A program made the translations under genes and the position numbers. The notes beneath the pieces were generated by a model that saw only the letters and a list, made by a program, of their open reading frames with translations, ran no database searches and was not told the origin of the DNA. From positions 178,812-242,811 of the forward strand of contig NZ_CAJUPR010000003.1 in the NCBI RefSeq assembly GCF_910588665.1: 64,000 nucleotides of DNA. Reading direction: 5' to 3'. This document shows, piece by piece, positions 28,054-37,632 of the stretch (positions are counted from its first letter, which is position 1; every line of letters starts with the position of its first letter). The stretch is from an uncultured Brachyspira sp. GTDB taxonomy: Bacteria > Spirochaetota > Brachyspiria > Brachyspirales > Brachyspiraceae.

Positions 28054-28192
28054 TGCTATGCTTTTATTTTTTATTATTACCTATTTTTTGTATTATATTT
28101 AATTATTTGATTTAATTGTTATTTTTTATACAGATAAAAAATAACATGATTAAAGAAATAAAATAATAATGATTATTTATAGAAATAATAAA
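28054..28192 (-). repeat. 139-bp MITE-like repeat, copy B
   Basis: Inverted copy of 25217-25355 with three mismatches (28081, 28173, 28183). The hairpin core lies at 28118-28145. It abuts the broken ankyrin gene. Together copies A and B bracket a 2.7-kb segment carrying the flavoprotein and two cyclic-nucleotide-domain genes. Confidence 0.85.
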
Positions 28193-28202
28193 TATCAAAA
28201 AA

Positions 28203-28256
28203 GCGAGCAGCGAACCTATAACAACTTTAGTTGTTATAGTCTGTCAGTGAGCTGCG
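28203..28256. repeat. Nested palindrome
   Basis: A perfect stem CTATAACAAC (28216-28225) and GTTGTTATAG (28230-28239) with loop TTTA is flanked by GCAGC (28207-28211) and GCTGC (28251-28255). It is less AT-rich than its surroundings. It lies just past the stop codon of the minus-strand flippase gene and may act as its terminator, or be a dispersed palindromic element. Confidence 0.65.
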
Positions 28257-28282
28257 GATAGCAATAATAAAGAATAATAATT

Positions 28283-29560
28283 TTATACTTTTTCATTAAT
28301 TTTTAATATCATTCTATGTATTAATATAATTAAAATATTATATATAAGTAATGCTGTAAAAAATATTTTCATTATAAGCATAAAATTTTCAAAAGTTCTC
28401 TCTCCGTTTCTTAATGAAAAGTAAACATAAGCAAATATAATTAAGTACCCATAGAATGGACGCCATAATTTATATGCAAGTCCGTAATTAAATATAAGCG
28501 ATGTAAAAGCCAGAGAAAAACCAAAAATAACAGCCTCTGGAATTAATGGTATAATTGACTCATATCTTATTGTAAACTGTATTAATACTATTTGTTTTGC
28601 AAATACTATTAAAAATACTGATAAGCAAAGAGAAGCAAATATTAATAATAAAATAGAATAATAAACTGTCTTTTTTTCTTTGTTTTTATTATTATCTTTT
28701 TTAGCTATCAATATATATGAAAACATTACAGAAGCTATGGGAGTGCCTATATAGAAAAACATTTTTATTATTAAAGATATTGTAGAGTAATATCCTGCAC
28801 TTATTTTATCAAGATATCTGTTAGCCATAAGTACATCGCTTAATGTTATCCAATTAAATATAAAATTAATAATAACAATATTAATCATATATGCAAAAAA
28901 TACGGATAATTTTTTATATGAAAAATATATTTTTATATTTTTTAAAGATGCATAATAGGGGATATTAAGTTTTTTTAATTCTATTAAATTTATTATAAGA
29001 TATAATACGCAGAATAATGTCACTGTAATAATTGATTTTTCTAAAGTAAGACCTGTTATTATGAAATAGGCTAATAAAACTATTTTTGATATAAATATTG
29101 CTGCTAAACTTGCGGTATAATCATAAGCTATATAATTATTAATTTTTAATACAGACTGAGAAACTATTCCTAAAATAGTTGCAAATATTCCTATTCCTAT
29201 TATAAAAAGAGAAATATAGCTCTTTATATTAAAAATAATATCAATAATCGGTATAGATAATATATAAATAAAAAATACTGCAAACGCAATAATATATCCG
29301 TAAACCCAATAAGTCTTTGCATCCTCATTATCTTTATAATGATGCATTATATAATAACTGAAGCTTGATACTGTTAAAACTATGATGGAATATATATTTA
29401 TGATGCAGTTATAATATGCAAAATCCGATATTGATAAACTTCTGTTTACATATATTGAAGATACATAATTTAATATGCTTGCGGCGGCATTTATAAAAAC
29501 CAATACAGCATAATTAACATAGTATGAATATTTTTTATATAATGTTTTTACAGCTTTCAT
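28283..29560 (-). CDS. Flippase-like polytopic membrane protein
   Basis: A 425-residue protein with about twelve hydrophobic segments and almost no soluble domain, resembling Wzx/MATE-fold polysaccharide flippases (YYNCIINIYSIIVLTVSSFS near the N-terminus and SAGYYSTISLIIKMFFYIG in the middle). The substrate would be a lipid-linked sugar by analogy. It follows the GldG-like gene by 21 bp on the same strand. No glycosyltransferase is adjacent, so pathway assignment is open. Confidence 0.68.
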   Translation of the reverse strand: MKAVKTLYKKYSYYVNYAVLVFINAAASILNYVSSIYVNRSLSISDFAYYNCIINIYSIIVLTVSSFSYYIMHHYKDNEDAKTYWVYGYIIAFAVFFIYILSIPIIDIIFNIKSYISLFIIGIGIFATILGIVSQSVLKINNYIAYDYTASLAAIFISKIVLLAYFIITGLTLEKSIITVTLFCVLYLIINLIELKKLNIPYYASLKNIKIYFSYKKLSVFFAYMINIVIINFIFNWITLSDVLMANRYLDKISAGYYSTISLIIKMFFYIGTPIASVMFSYILIAKKDNNKNKEKKTVYYSILLLIFASLCLSVFLIVFAKQIVLIQFTIRYESIIPLIPEAVIFGFSLAFTSLIFNYGLAYKLWRPFYGYLIIFAYVYFSLRNGERTFENFMLIMKIFFTALLIYNILIILIHRMILKINEKV

Positions 29561-29581
29561 ACTATACTGACTTTATAATAT

Positions 29582-31210
29582 TTATCTTCTTCTTAAGAAT
29601 AATATTAATATACCAAATATGCCGAATAAGCAAGGCAGACCTATCTGAGCCACATATCTTATAAAATTAGTCTGCGTAGTGGTGAGAGTAAGATTTTTTA
29701 TATTTGCTTCTTTAGGCCTTATAGTAATTTTCTGTCTTGCTTCCAAAAGATAAGCTACCGTATTCATAAATAAATCTTTATTTCCAGCAAAAGCTATATC
29801 TACAGACTGACCCTGCTCAGGATTTATATACGCATTCAGAGCAAAGGTAGCATCGCCGAATACTATAATTCTCGCAGGATCTTTTCTGCCTTCTACTTTA
29901 TAAGTACCGCTTATAGCTAAAGGCACAGGACCTGCAATATCAGTTCTGGGATTAAATCTCGCCCTTGACAAGTCAAATGTAGCCTCTTCTTTTCCATATC
30001 CCTGAGGCGTAGTTGTTATAATATTTTCAAAAACGCCGTTATATTTATTTTCTCCGCTTAATAGGCTTCTTGCAACAACTAAGCATGCAAATACATTTCC
30101 TTCTTTAAGAGTCTGAGTTATAGGATGAGATGTATATTTAGGAACTATATTAACAGGTATTACAACGCTTGAAGAAGGATCTATTATATAGTCATTTTTA
30201 GTTTTAAATCCCCAATCGGATAGAAAAACTCCTAAATTACTGTTAAACTTACCTCTGTCCATAAAACTGTCATAAAGTACAAAAAGCTTTCCTCCCGTTT
30301 TCACATAATTATTTAATTTTTCCATTTCAAAATCGCTGAATGATTCAATAGGAGATGCTATAATTATTAATGAAGCGTCTGTCGGTATATTTTCAAGTAT
30401 GATATTTAATTCCTTTACTTTATAATTCTCATTCTCCAAATAAGTTTTAACATAAGAAAGACCTTCTCCGCCTCTGTCCTGTATCTGTCTTTCTCCATGA
30501 CCTACAGTAAAATATATTACAAAAGATTCATTATCCAGCAATGTATATATTGCCTGAGTAAATTTTTCCTCTCCTACAAACAGAGGATCTGAAGTTACTT
30601 TAGACTGAGCCGTTAAATCTTTTCTGTATACTCTTACCTGTTTTCCATGACCATAAGTAAATACTATTTCTCCAACCTGTGTCATCTGATATTTGCTTTT
30701 GGCAGAAGGTTTTTCTATAGGATTAATATATTCAACATTTATATACTTATTTATCCGTTTATACTGCTCTAATAATAAATCGGCTCTCCAATCTGCAGAA
30801 GTAGGATCCGTGCTTAAAGATCTTAATACCACTATAGATAAAGGATTGTCTATTCTTGATAAAACATCCATAGTCTGCTGAGAAACTGTATATGATTTAT
30901 TTTGAGTTAAATCAAATCTTATAGGAAAGTTTATGCTTATGATATAAAGCCCCACAAGTATTGCAAATATTATAACTAAAGAGAGTATTCCAAAGAAAGC
31001 CTTATGCACAAATCTCATTTTAAAAAGAGATATAATATTTTTTCTATCCACTATTACAGTTATAATAGTTATAACAGAGGAAACAGCAAGAACTATCCAA
31101 AAAATTAATGTAGGCGTCTGAGTAACCGCATAAAAGAATATCCAAGCAAAAAATAATAATACCCATGAAGCTATAGCAGCTATTTTTAAATTAAATTTCT
31201 TATTTGACAT
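29582..31210 (-). CDS. GldG-like ABC-transporter auxiliary protein
   Basis: A 542-residue protein with three N-terminal hydrophobic segments (about 10-30, 34-52, 70-94), a long extracytoplasmic domain and a C-terminal helix ending LFGIFGILILFLRRR. The segment after RFDLTQNKSYTVSQQT, and the FVIYFTVGHGE and ASLIIIASPIESFSDFE stretches, are characteristic of the GldG family of ABC-transport auxiliary proteins. The ATPase and permease partners are not in this window. It is divergent from dxr. Confidence 0.8.
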   Translation of the reverse strand: MSNKKFNLKIAAIASWVLLFFAWIFFYAVTQTPTLIFWIVLAVSSVITIITVIVDRKNIISLFKMRFVHKAFFGILSLVIIFAILVGLYIISINFPIRFDLTQNKSYTVSQQTMDVLSRIDNPLSIVVLRSLSTDPTSADWRADLLLEQYKRINKYINVEYINPIEKPSAKSKYQMTQVGEIVFTYGHGKQVRVYRKDLTAQSKVTSDPLFVGEEKFTQAIYTLLDNESFVIYFTVGHGERQIQDRGGEGLSYVKTYLENENYKVKELNIILENIPTDASLIIIASPIESFSDFEMEKLNNYVKTGGKLFVLYDSFMDRGKFNSNLGVFLSDWGFKTKNDYIIDPSSSVVIPVNIVPKYTSHPITQTLKEGNVFACLVVARSLLSGENKYNGVFENIITTTPQGYGKEEATFDLSRARFNPRTDIAGPVPLAISGTYKVEGRKDPARIIVFGDATFALNAYINPEQGQSVDIAFAGNKDLFMNTVAYLLEARQKITIRPKEANIKNLTLTTTQTNFIRYVAQIGLPCLFGIFGILILFLRRR

Positions 31211-31697
31211 TTAGCAATAATCCATTTATTATAAATTTTTAAAATTAATTTAAATAAGCATTATATATAATTAATAATAAATTTCAATAGTTATGTTTAA
31301 TTATACTTATTCTCAAAGATTATCGGTTACTTTTATAAAGTACATAAGAAATAATTTTTTTGTAATTATGATGTCATAATCTTTATTATTGCTATGCTTT
31401 TATTTCTATTTTATTATTCCATATTTCCATTAATGTTTTTATTGTTTGATTTCTTTCTCCTGTTCTTTTTTATCTGTATAAAAAAACGAATAAATCAGAT
31501 AATAATTTATAACACTAGCAATACAGAATAATAAAAAATATTTTAAAGATAGAAAAAATAAGAGCATTAAATAATTTTGGTAAAGAAATAAAATAATAAT
31601 AAAATAATTTTTATAATTTAATCTTAATAATATTTAAAAATAATAATTTTAGTATATAATAAGCAGTATTGAATATAATTTTAGGAAACGGCTGTAT
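31211..31697. other. Divergent intergenic region GldG-like to dxr
   Basis: 487 bp, AT-rich. It contains a diverged repeat (31390-31600). A TATAAT at 31655-31660 lies 37 bp before dxr without a clear -35, and TTTAGGAAACGG provides the dxr ribosome site. No ORF or RNA gene is supported. Confidence 0.55.
31390..31600. repeat. Diverged copy C of the MITE-like repeat
   Basis: It begins with TGCTATGCTTTTATTT as copy B does, has a decayed hairpin core (GTTCTTTTTTAT CTGT ATAAAAAAACG, 31462 onward), and ends with the shared stretch TAAAGAAATAAAATAATAAT near 31580-31600. The middle is expanded and poorly conserved, and the AT-rich background makes the exact limits uncertain. Confidence 0.55.
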
Positions 31698-32849
31698 ATG
31701 AAAAAAAGAATTCTTTTGTTGGGAGCTACAGGCTCTATCGGTACAAATACATGTTCGGTTGTAAGAGAGTTTAATGATGATTTTGAAATAGCAGGAATGT
31801 CTGCAAACAGCAAAATAGATGTATTAAGAACTTTATGCTTGGAGTTTAAACCGAAAACTGTTAATATATCAGATAAAAATGCAGAAAATATTTTTAAAGA
31901 TTACGACTGTGCAAAAAATATAGATATTTATGAAGGAAGTATTGCCGATTTTGTAAAGCATACCGATTTTGATATATTAGTAAATGCACTTACAGGATAT
32001 GCAGGATTTTTACCCACAATAGAGGCTGTAAAAAAAGGAAAAACCATTGCATTAGCCAATAAAGAAACTTTAGTTGTAGGAGGCGATATAATAAATCAAT
32101 TATTAAAAGAGTATAATGCAGGCTTAATTCCAATAGACAGCGAACATTCGGCAATATTTCAAATGTTAAGGCATTTTCCTAAAAATTCATTATCAAAGGT
32201 TATAATAACAGCTTCAGGAGGACCATTCTTTAGAACCCCAAAAGAAGAGTTAAAAAATGTTGCAGTTGAAACGGCATTAAAGCACCCAACTTGGGCTATG
32301 GGAAGCAAAATCACTATAGACAGCGCCACTATGATGAATAAAGGTTTTGAAGTTATAGAAGCGCATCATTTATTTAATTTGGATTATGATAATATAGAAA
32401 CTATAATTCACCCTCAAAGCTTAATACATTCTATGATTGAAATGAATGACGGAGAGATTTATGCGCAGATTGGTAAAAATGATATGCGGCTCCCTATACA
32501 GCATGCCCTCACATATCCTGAAATTAAAAATACTCCTTTTGAAAAATTAAAATTATATGAGCATTCAGAAATAAACTTTTATAAAATGGACTTTGATAAA
32601 TTTATTATGCTCAGGCTGGCTTATGAATGCGGAAAAAAAGGCGGACTTTATCCCTGTGTTTTAAATGCGGCTAATGAAATATGCGTATACTCATTTTTAG
32701 AAAAGAAAATAGGATTTACCGATATATTTGATATTGTATCTGAAGTATGCAATAGAAAAATTAAAGATCCATTAACTATAGATAATATTATTAATACGGA
32801 TAGACAGATAAGAGAAGAGACATTAAATAAAATAAACAATAGATTTTAA
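31698..32849 (+). CDS. dxr: 1-deoxy-D-xylulose 5-phosphate reductoisomerase
   Basis: Second step of the MEP isoprenoid pathway. NADPH-binding GATGSIGTN at the N-terminus, ALANKETLVVGG, the metal/substrate motif IDSEHSAIFQ and MNKGFEVIEAHHLF are all present. It has 383 residues. It heads a plus-strand run with a DUF6194-type gene and proS. Confidence 0.95.
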   Translation: MKKRILLLGATGSIGTNTCSVVREFNDDFEIAGMSANSKIDVLRTLCLEFKPKTVNISDKNAENIFKDYDCAKNIDIYEGSIADFVKHTDFDILVNALTGYAGFLPTIEAVKKGKTIALANKETLVVGGDIINQLLKEYNAGLIPIDSEHSAIFQMLRHFPKNSLSKVIITASGGPFFRTPKEELKNVAVETALKHPTWAMGSKITIDSATMMNKGFEVIEAHHLFNLDYDNIETIIHPQSLIHSMIEMNDGEIYAQIGKNDMRLPIQHALTYPEIKNTPFEKLKLYEHSEINFYKMDFDKFIMLRLAYECGKKGGLYPCVLNAANEICVYSFLEKKIGFTDIFDIVSEVCNRKIKDPLTIDNIINTDRQIREETLNKINNRF

Positions 32850-32868
32850 ATATATAAGGATTATTGCG

Positions 32869-33318
32869 GTGAATATAGATGAAATTATCAGCTATTGCTT
32901 GAAAACTTTAAAAGATACTGTTTTAATAAAAAGCTTCGGAGAAAAATCATTATTTTATAATCCAAATAATAAACTTAAAAGAGGAATATATATTTTAACT
33001 ATTAAGGATAATGACGGAGATAATGATAAATCTTCTCAATTAAACAGAGACGGAATATTCAGAGTTAATATAGGAATTAAAAAAAATACTTTTATAAGCT
33101 TATTCGGAGGAGTTCCTAAAAGACCTTTAAAAGGATATACTGTAAACATGCCGTATGATTTCACAGCCTTAAATAAAATTATGCCTCATCCGATATACGC
33201 TTGGATGTGCTGGATATGTGTATTAAATCCCTCAGATGAAATATTTGAAAAATTAAAACACTTAATTAATGAATCTTATGAATATGCTAAAGAAAAATTC
33301 AATAAAAAGAAGTTCTAA
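32869..33318 (+). CDS. DUF6194-type conserved protein
   Basis: A 149-residue cytoplasmic protein starting with GTG, AAGGA 8 bp upstream. The stretch ISLFGGVPKRPLKGYTVNMP and the C-terminal MPHPIYAWMCWICVLNPS match a small conserved family that I associate with DUF6194; no function is known. It lies 19 bp after dxr and 82 bp before proS. Confidence 0.7.
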   Translation: MNIDEIISYCLKTLKDTVLIKSFGEKSLFYNPNNKLKRGIYILTIKDNDGDNDKSSQLNRDGIFRVNIGIKKNTFISLFGGVPKRPLKGYTVNMPYDFTALNKIMPHPIYAWMCWICVLNPSDEIFEKLKHLINESYEYAKEKFNKKKF

Positions 33319-33400
33319 AAACTTAAATTATTATAGTTGATAATTTTAATTTTATAATATACCATTAATGCAGATTTAAAATAATTTTAAGGGAAATATT

Positions 33401-35140
33401 ATGCGTTTATCAAAACTCTTTATGCCTACATTAAAAGAAGCTCCAAGCGATGCTTTAATAGCTTCCAATAAGTTAATGTTAAGAGCAGCACTTGCAAGAA
33501 AAATATCAAACGGACTTTATTCATATCTGCCTTTAGGCGTCAGAGTATTGAATAAAATATCAGATATTATACGAGAGGAAATGAACGCTATAGGCTCTAA
33601 TGAATGCATAATGCCCATACTCATTTCAAAAGAACTGCTTACTCCTTCAGGAAGATGGGAAAGATTTAAAAAAGAACTGTTCAGATTAAAAGACAGAAAT
33701 TATTCCGATATGGCTATAGGACCTACTCATGAAGAAGCATTTACCATAACAGCTCAAAATGAAATACAATCTTATAAAGATCTGCCTTTAACTTTATATC
33801 AGATACATACAAAATTCAGAGATGAAATACGCCCTAGGTTCGGTGTTATACGCTCAAGAGAATTTATAATGAAAGATGCATATTCATTTCATATTAACGA
33901 AGAAAGTCTTAATAAAACCTATAATGATATGAGTGCGGCTTATACTAAAATATTTAAAAGAATGGGGCTTGATACGGTTAGCGTAAAAGCCGACAGCGGC
34001 GCTATGGGAGGAGAAGGAAGCGAAGAGTTTATGGTATTAAGCGAAGTAGGGGAGGAGACTATAATTTTCTGTTCAAAATGCGGATACAGGGCTAATGTTG
34101 AAAAAGCCAATGTAAAAGAAGATGAAGAATGCAAATCCTATACGGATAAGCCTTTGGAAGAGATAAGCACTCCTAATATAAAAACTATAAATGACTTGGA
34201 AAGATTCTTTAATACTTCTTCAGAAAATTTCATTAAAAGCATAATTTATAAAACGGAAGATAATGAGATTATACTAACCGCTATAAGAGGAGATTTGGAA
34301 ATTAATGAAATTAAACTTTCTAATGCATTAGGAGGGCTTGGTATAGAGCTTGCAGATGAGGATACTATAAAAGAAGCAACAGGGGCGAAAATAGGTTTTG
34401 CATCTCCTATAGGATTAAAAAAGAAAATAAGAATATTTGCCGACTACTCAATTAAATCGGTAGGAGATGCAATAGTTGGAGGCAATAAAGATGATACTCA
34501 TATAAAAAATGTTAATATAAAAAGAGATTTTAATATTGATGTATGGGGAGATTTCAGAACAGCTAAAGAGGGAGATAAATGTCCTCAGTGTGCAGAAACA
34601 TTGTGTCAGAAAAGAGGATTGGAATTGGGACATATATTTAAGCTTGGAAATAAATATACAGATGCTTTTAATTTCAAAGTATTAGATGAAAATAATAAAG
34701 AGAAAACTCCTATAATGGGCTGCTATGGCATAGGCGTTAATAGGGCTTTGGCTTCAGTTATTGAACAAAATTATGATGATAAAGGAATAATATTCCCTAT
34801 AAGCATAGCTCCATATGAAGCTATAGTTATTGCAGTTGATAAAGAGGGAGAAGAATCTTTCCAAACGGCAGAAAATATATATAATGCCCTTAATAATATT
34901 AAAGTTGAAACTATGTTTGATGACAGAAAAGAAAGACTGGGGGTAAAGTTAAACGACTGCGATTTGATAGGTATTCCTATGAGAATAATTGTAGGCAGAA
35001 AATCTCTTCAAAAAGGAGTTGTTGAGTTTAAGCTCAGAAGCTCAGCAGAAAGCATTGAAATAAAATATGATGAAATAGTTGAATATGTAAAAAATAAAAA
35101 GCAGGAATTATTCAATGAAATAAACTCTGAATTATTATAG
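33401..35140 (+). CDS. proS: Prolyl-tRNA synthetase
   Basis: Charges tRNA-Pro. Class II synthetase of the bacterial type with an inserted editing domain (about 230-390). Motif 2 region RPRFGVIRSREFIMKDAYSF and motif 3 GCYGIGVNRALASVIEQ are clear, followed by the anticodon-binding domain. 579 residues is standard. AAGGGA precedes the ATG. The GNAT gene follows by 16 bp. Confidence 0.96.
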   Translation: MRLSKLFMPTLKEAPSDALIASNKLMLRAALARKISNGLYSYLPLGVRVLNKISDIIREEMNAIGSNECIMPILISKELLTPSGRWERFKKELFRLKDRNYSDMAIGPTHEEAFTITAQNEIQSYKDLPLTLYQIHTKFRDEIRPRFGVIRSREFIMKDAYSFHINEESLNKTYNDMSAAYTKIFKRMGLDTVSVKADSGAMGGEGSEEFMVLSEVGEETIIFCSKCGYRANVEKANVKEDEECKSYTDKPLEEISTPNIKTINDLERFFNTSSENFIKSIIYKTEDNEIILTAIRGDLEINEIKLSNALGGLGIELADEDTIKEATGAKIGFASPIGLKKKIRIFADYSIKSVGDAIVGGNKDDTHIKNVNIKRDFNIDVWGDFRTAKEGDKCPQCAETLCQKRGLELGHIFKLGNKYTDAFNFKVLDENNKEKTPIMGCYGIGVNRALASVIEQNYDDKGIIFPISIAPYEAIVIAVDKEGEESFQTAENIYNALNNIKVETMFDDRKERLGVKLNDCDLIGIPMRIIVGRKSLQKGVVEFKLRSSAESIEIKYDEIVEYVKNKKQELFNEINSELL

Positions 35141-35156
35141 ATACTTTTTTATATTT

Positions 35157-35630
35157 ATGGAGAGTATAGAAATTATAAATAATGCCTGCGATTATATAAT
35201 TAATTCTATTTTTTTTATAGCATCAAAAAGCGAATATGTAAATATACCGAAAGATAATATAAAGTATTATATAGAAGATAAATATCATAATACGATTATT
35301 ATAAAAGATAATAATGAAATAAAAGGATTTTTAATATATTTTTTAATTTATGATGAGATAGATATAATATTTATAGCATCTTATCCAAATAATAACGGAT
35401 ACGGACAGAAATTATTATCATATTTGTTTAATGAAGCTGAAAATAAAAATGCAGGCTGTATAAAATTAGATTTGCATGAAAACAATATAAAAGCTGAAAA
35501 CTTTTATTTGAAAAACGGATTTAAAAAAATAGCTTTAAGAAAAAAATATTATAATAATATATTTGATGCAGTTATTATGGAAAAAAAATTTATAATTAAT
35601 AGTTATTATATTTCTAATGTAATTTCTTAA
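35157..35630 (+). CDS. GNAT family N-acetyltransferase
   Basis: A 157-residue protein with the acetyl-CoA loop region NNNGYGQKLLSYLFNEAE and the later strand-helix LHENNIKAENFYLKNGF typical of GNAT enzymes. The substrate is unknown. It probably shares a transcript with proS. Its last 17 bp overlap the 3' end of the opposite-strand permease gene. Confidence 0.82.
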   Translation: MESIEIINNACDYIINSIFFIASKSEYVNIPKDNIKYYIEDKYHNTIIIKDNNEIKGFLIYFLIYDEIDIIFIASYPNNNGYGQKLLSYLFNEAENKNAGCIKLDLHENNIKAENFYLKNGFKKIALRKKYYNNIFDAVIMEKKFIINSYYISNVIS

Positions 35631-36684
35631 ACGATAATATGCAGAGTATTGCAAATATAATATTGGGCATCCAAGCGGCTATAATCGGATTCATATTTCC
35701 TGCTTCTCCCATAGATCTGAATATCATAAGTACGGAATAGTACATTAAAGCGACTATTATAACCATTACTAAACTTACAACTAATACGCTTTGAGTTGAA
35801 AACTTTGAGAATAAAGAAGCCAATAAAACTATGATAAAACCTGAAAAGCAGTATGATATTCTGTAATGCAGATCCGTTTCTAATCTTGATGTGTTCATAT
35901 TAACTTCTTTTTGCAGCTTTATTATATTCGCTTCTTCAGTAAGAGTCATAGAATCTAAAAGAGGTCTTCCGTAAAAATGTTCGGGACGCTCCAAAACATC
36001 TAACGGATAATGTTTTATTTCCTTTACATTTATTTCCTTATTATCGCTGAATGTACTTAATAATCCGCTCTCGGCATACCATTTTCTGTCATTATTATTC
36101 CATTGTATATAAGGGCTTGATATTCTGAATTTAATGCCGCCTTCTTTATCAAGTTTAAGCACTATTGTATTTGTCATATACTGTTCTTTATAAAAATATG
36201 TTTCTATGAAATATATATAATTATCTCCTCCGAAAAGCTGCCAAGGTCCGCTTTTAGAAGCTTTTTCATTTCCATGCATAGCATCGCTTGCTGCAAAAGA
36301 CACTTTATTTAAAGGAGCAGCAATAAACTGCCAAAAAAATACAAGAAATAAGCATAATCCTATCACCATAATGAACATAGGCATAGAAAATCTGAATAAA
36401 CTTATGCCTGAGTTTTCTATAGCCAGAATTTCCTTATTTTTTACAAAGGTACCAAGCACATAAGTGGAGGAAAACATTAAAGCCACAGGAAATATATAAT
36501 AAGTATTATGCGGAGCTCTTGCCAAATGATATGTAATAAAATAACTCATAAGCTCGGGATGCTGAGTATAAAAAGACAGTCTGCTGCTTAAGTCTGCTAT
36601 TGTAACTAATATTACAAAAAGCAGCAGAGAGCCGAAGAAAAAAGACATAAATTCTTTTAGTAAATATATATGCAGTTTTTTCAT
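35614..36684 (-). CDS. LptF/LptG family lipopolysaccharide-export permease
   Basis: A 356-residue inner-membrane protein of the YjgP/YjgQ family. Transmembrane helices at about 12-35, 60-80 and 100-122, a periplasmic beta-rich domain to about 265, then three C-terminal helices. GTFVKNKEILAIENSGIS and the N-terminal LLKEFMSFFFGSLL are family features. It should work with LptB to extract lipo-oligosaccharide. Its ATG overlaps the stop of the DUF2225 gene (TAATG). Confidence 0.87.
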   Translation of the reverse strand: MKKLHIYLLKEFMSFFFGSLLLFVILVTIADLSSRLSFYTQHPELMSYFITYHLARAPHNTYYIFPVALMFSSTYVLGTFVKNKEILAIENSGISLFRFSMPMFIMVIGLCLFLVFFWQFIAAPLNKVSFAASDAMHGNEKASKSGPWQLFGGDNYIYFIETYFYKEQYMTNTIVLKLDKEGGIKFRISSPYIQWNNNDRKWYAESGLLSTFSDNKEINVKEIKHYPLDVLERPEHFYGRPLLDSMTLTEEANIIKLQKEVNMNTSRLETDLHYRISYCFSGFIIVLLASLFSKFSTQSVLVVSLVMVIIVALMYYSVLMIFRSMGEAGNMNPIIAAWMPNIIFAILCILSFKKLH

Positions 36685-37565
36685 TAATTTATATCTAAAC
36701 CGTATTCTTCATTAAGCTGATTTAATTCTTCTGTTATAGCTGTATAAAGCTCTTTAATTTTTTCAAGCAAAGCGGACGGTTTGGATTTGCTGCTCTTTCC
36801 AGAACCAAATACCTTGCTTATTTTTCTTTTAGCCTGCACTAATGTTTCAGCCTTTACTTTAGGATCTGGTATAAATTTAGATGCGTCCATTCCAAGAAGC
36901 GCCCCAATATAAAGCATTCCTTCATATCCGAAATTATTATCTATATCAGGACCGAATGATTTTAATTTTTCAAAATTTTCTTTGCCGTTTTGCATACATT
37001 CTATAGAAGCCGAATACAACTCGCTTGCTTTATACTGGAAGAAAGGTATAAGCCTGTCATAATTTTCATTAGGATAAGCATTTGCTAAATCCTCAAGTGT
37101 CCAGCTTAATCTCAGAGAAGATAAGGCTTTTTTCAATGTGGGGGCTGTATCTTTTCCATGATATCTGTATCCGTCCAAAGCTAAAAAATAACTCGCTGCC
37201 CCTTCAAATAAAGTTCTATTTTTAGTAAAATCTAAATTGCCGCCGAAAAACTCTTTTGCATATTCGCTCCTACGCTTTGAGGATTCAGCCGCCTCTTCTA
37301 TTTTTCTATGATCTATTAAACTGAAATCTTCCTGAAAAGCAGCATATAAACAGTTGGGGCAAACTACCACAACATATATTAAAGGATAAACCGTACCGTA
37401 TTTTTTACTTTTTTCATAAGTTCTTCTTAAATCGTCTCTTAACTTTCCTGCTATTAATCTTCCGCCTCCCGTAAGAAGCATTTCATGATAAAACTCTTCA
37501 TTGCAAACGGGACAGGTTCTAGGGTTTTTTTCTATAAAAGATACTTTTGGCTGTTCATCACTCAT
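36684..37565 (-). CDS. DUF2225 family zinc-ribbon-like protein
   Basis: A 293-residue cytoplasmic protein. Two CxxC pairs, Cys18/Cys21 (TCPVCNEEF) and Cys69/Cys72 (VCPNCLYAAF), would bind one metal. The rest is helical and TPR-like (RSEYAKEFFGGNLDF; LRLSWTLEDLANAYP). This is the DUF2225 pattern, common in spirochaetes and clostridia, with unknown function. It lies within the GlmU-like to LptF/LptG operon. Confidence 0.83.
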   Translation of the reverse strand: MSDEQPKVSFIEKNPRTCPVCNEEFYHEMLLTGGGRLIAGKLRDDLRRTYEKSKKYGTVYPLIYVVVVCPNCLYAAFQEDFSLIDHRKIEEAAESSKRRSEYAKEFFGGNLDFTKNRTLFEGAASYFLALDGYRYHGKDTAPTLKKALSSLRLSWTLEDLANAYPNENYDRLIPFFQYKASELYSASIECMQNGKENFEKLKSFGPDIDNNFGYEGMLYIGALLGMDASKFIPDPKVKAETLVQAKRKISKVFGSGKSSKSKPSALLEKIKELYTAITEELNQLNEEYGLDIN

Positions 37566-37632
37566 AAAAAATCCTAATTTACAGTTATTATTATAAACAT
37601 TTTAAATATTAAAATGTTAAATTATTATCGGA

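Noticed and set aside
27837..28115. 92-residue ORF with a TTG start and hydrophobic C-terminus
   Set aside because: It joins the out-of-frame ankyrin remnant to translated repeat copy B; the hydrophobic end is AT-rich repeat DNA. I annotated a pseudogene and a repeat instead.
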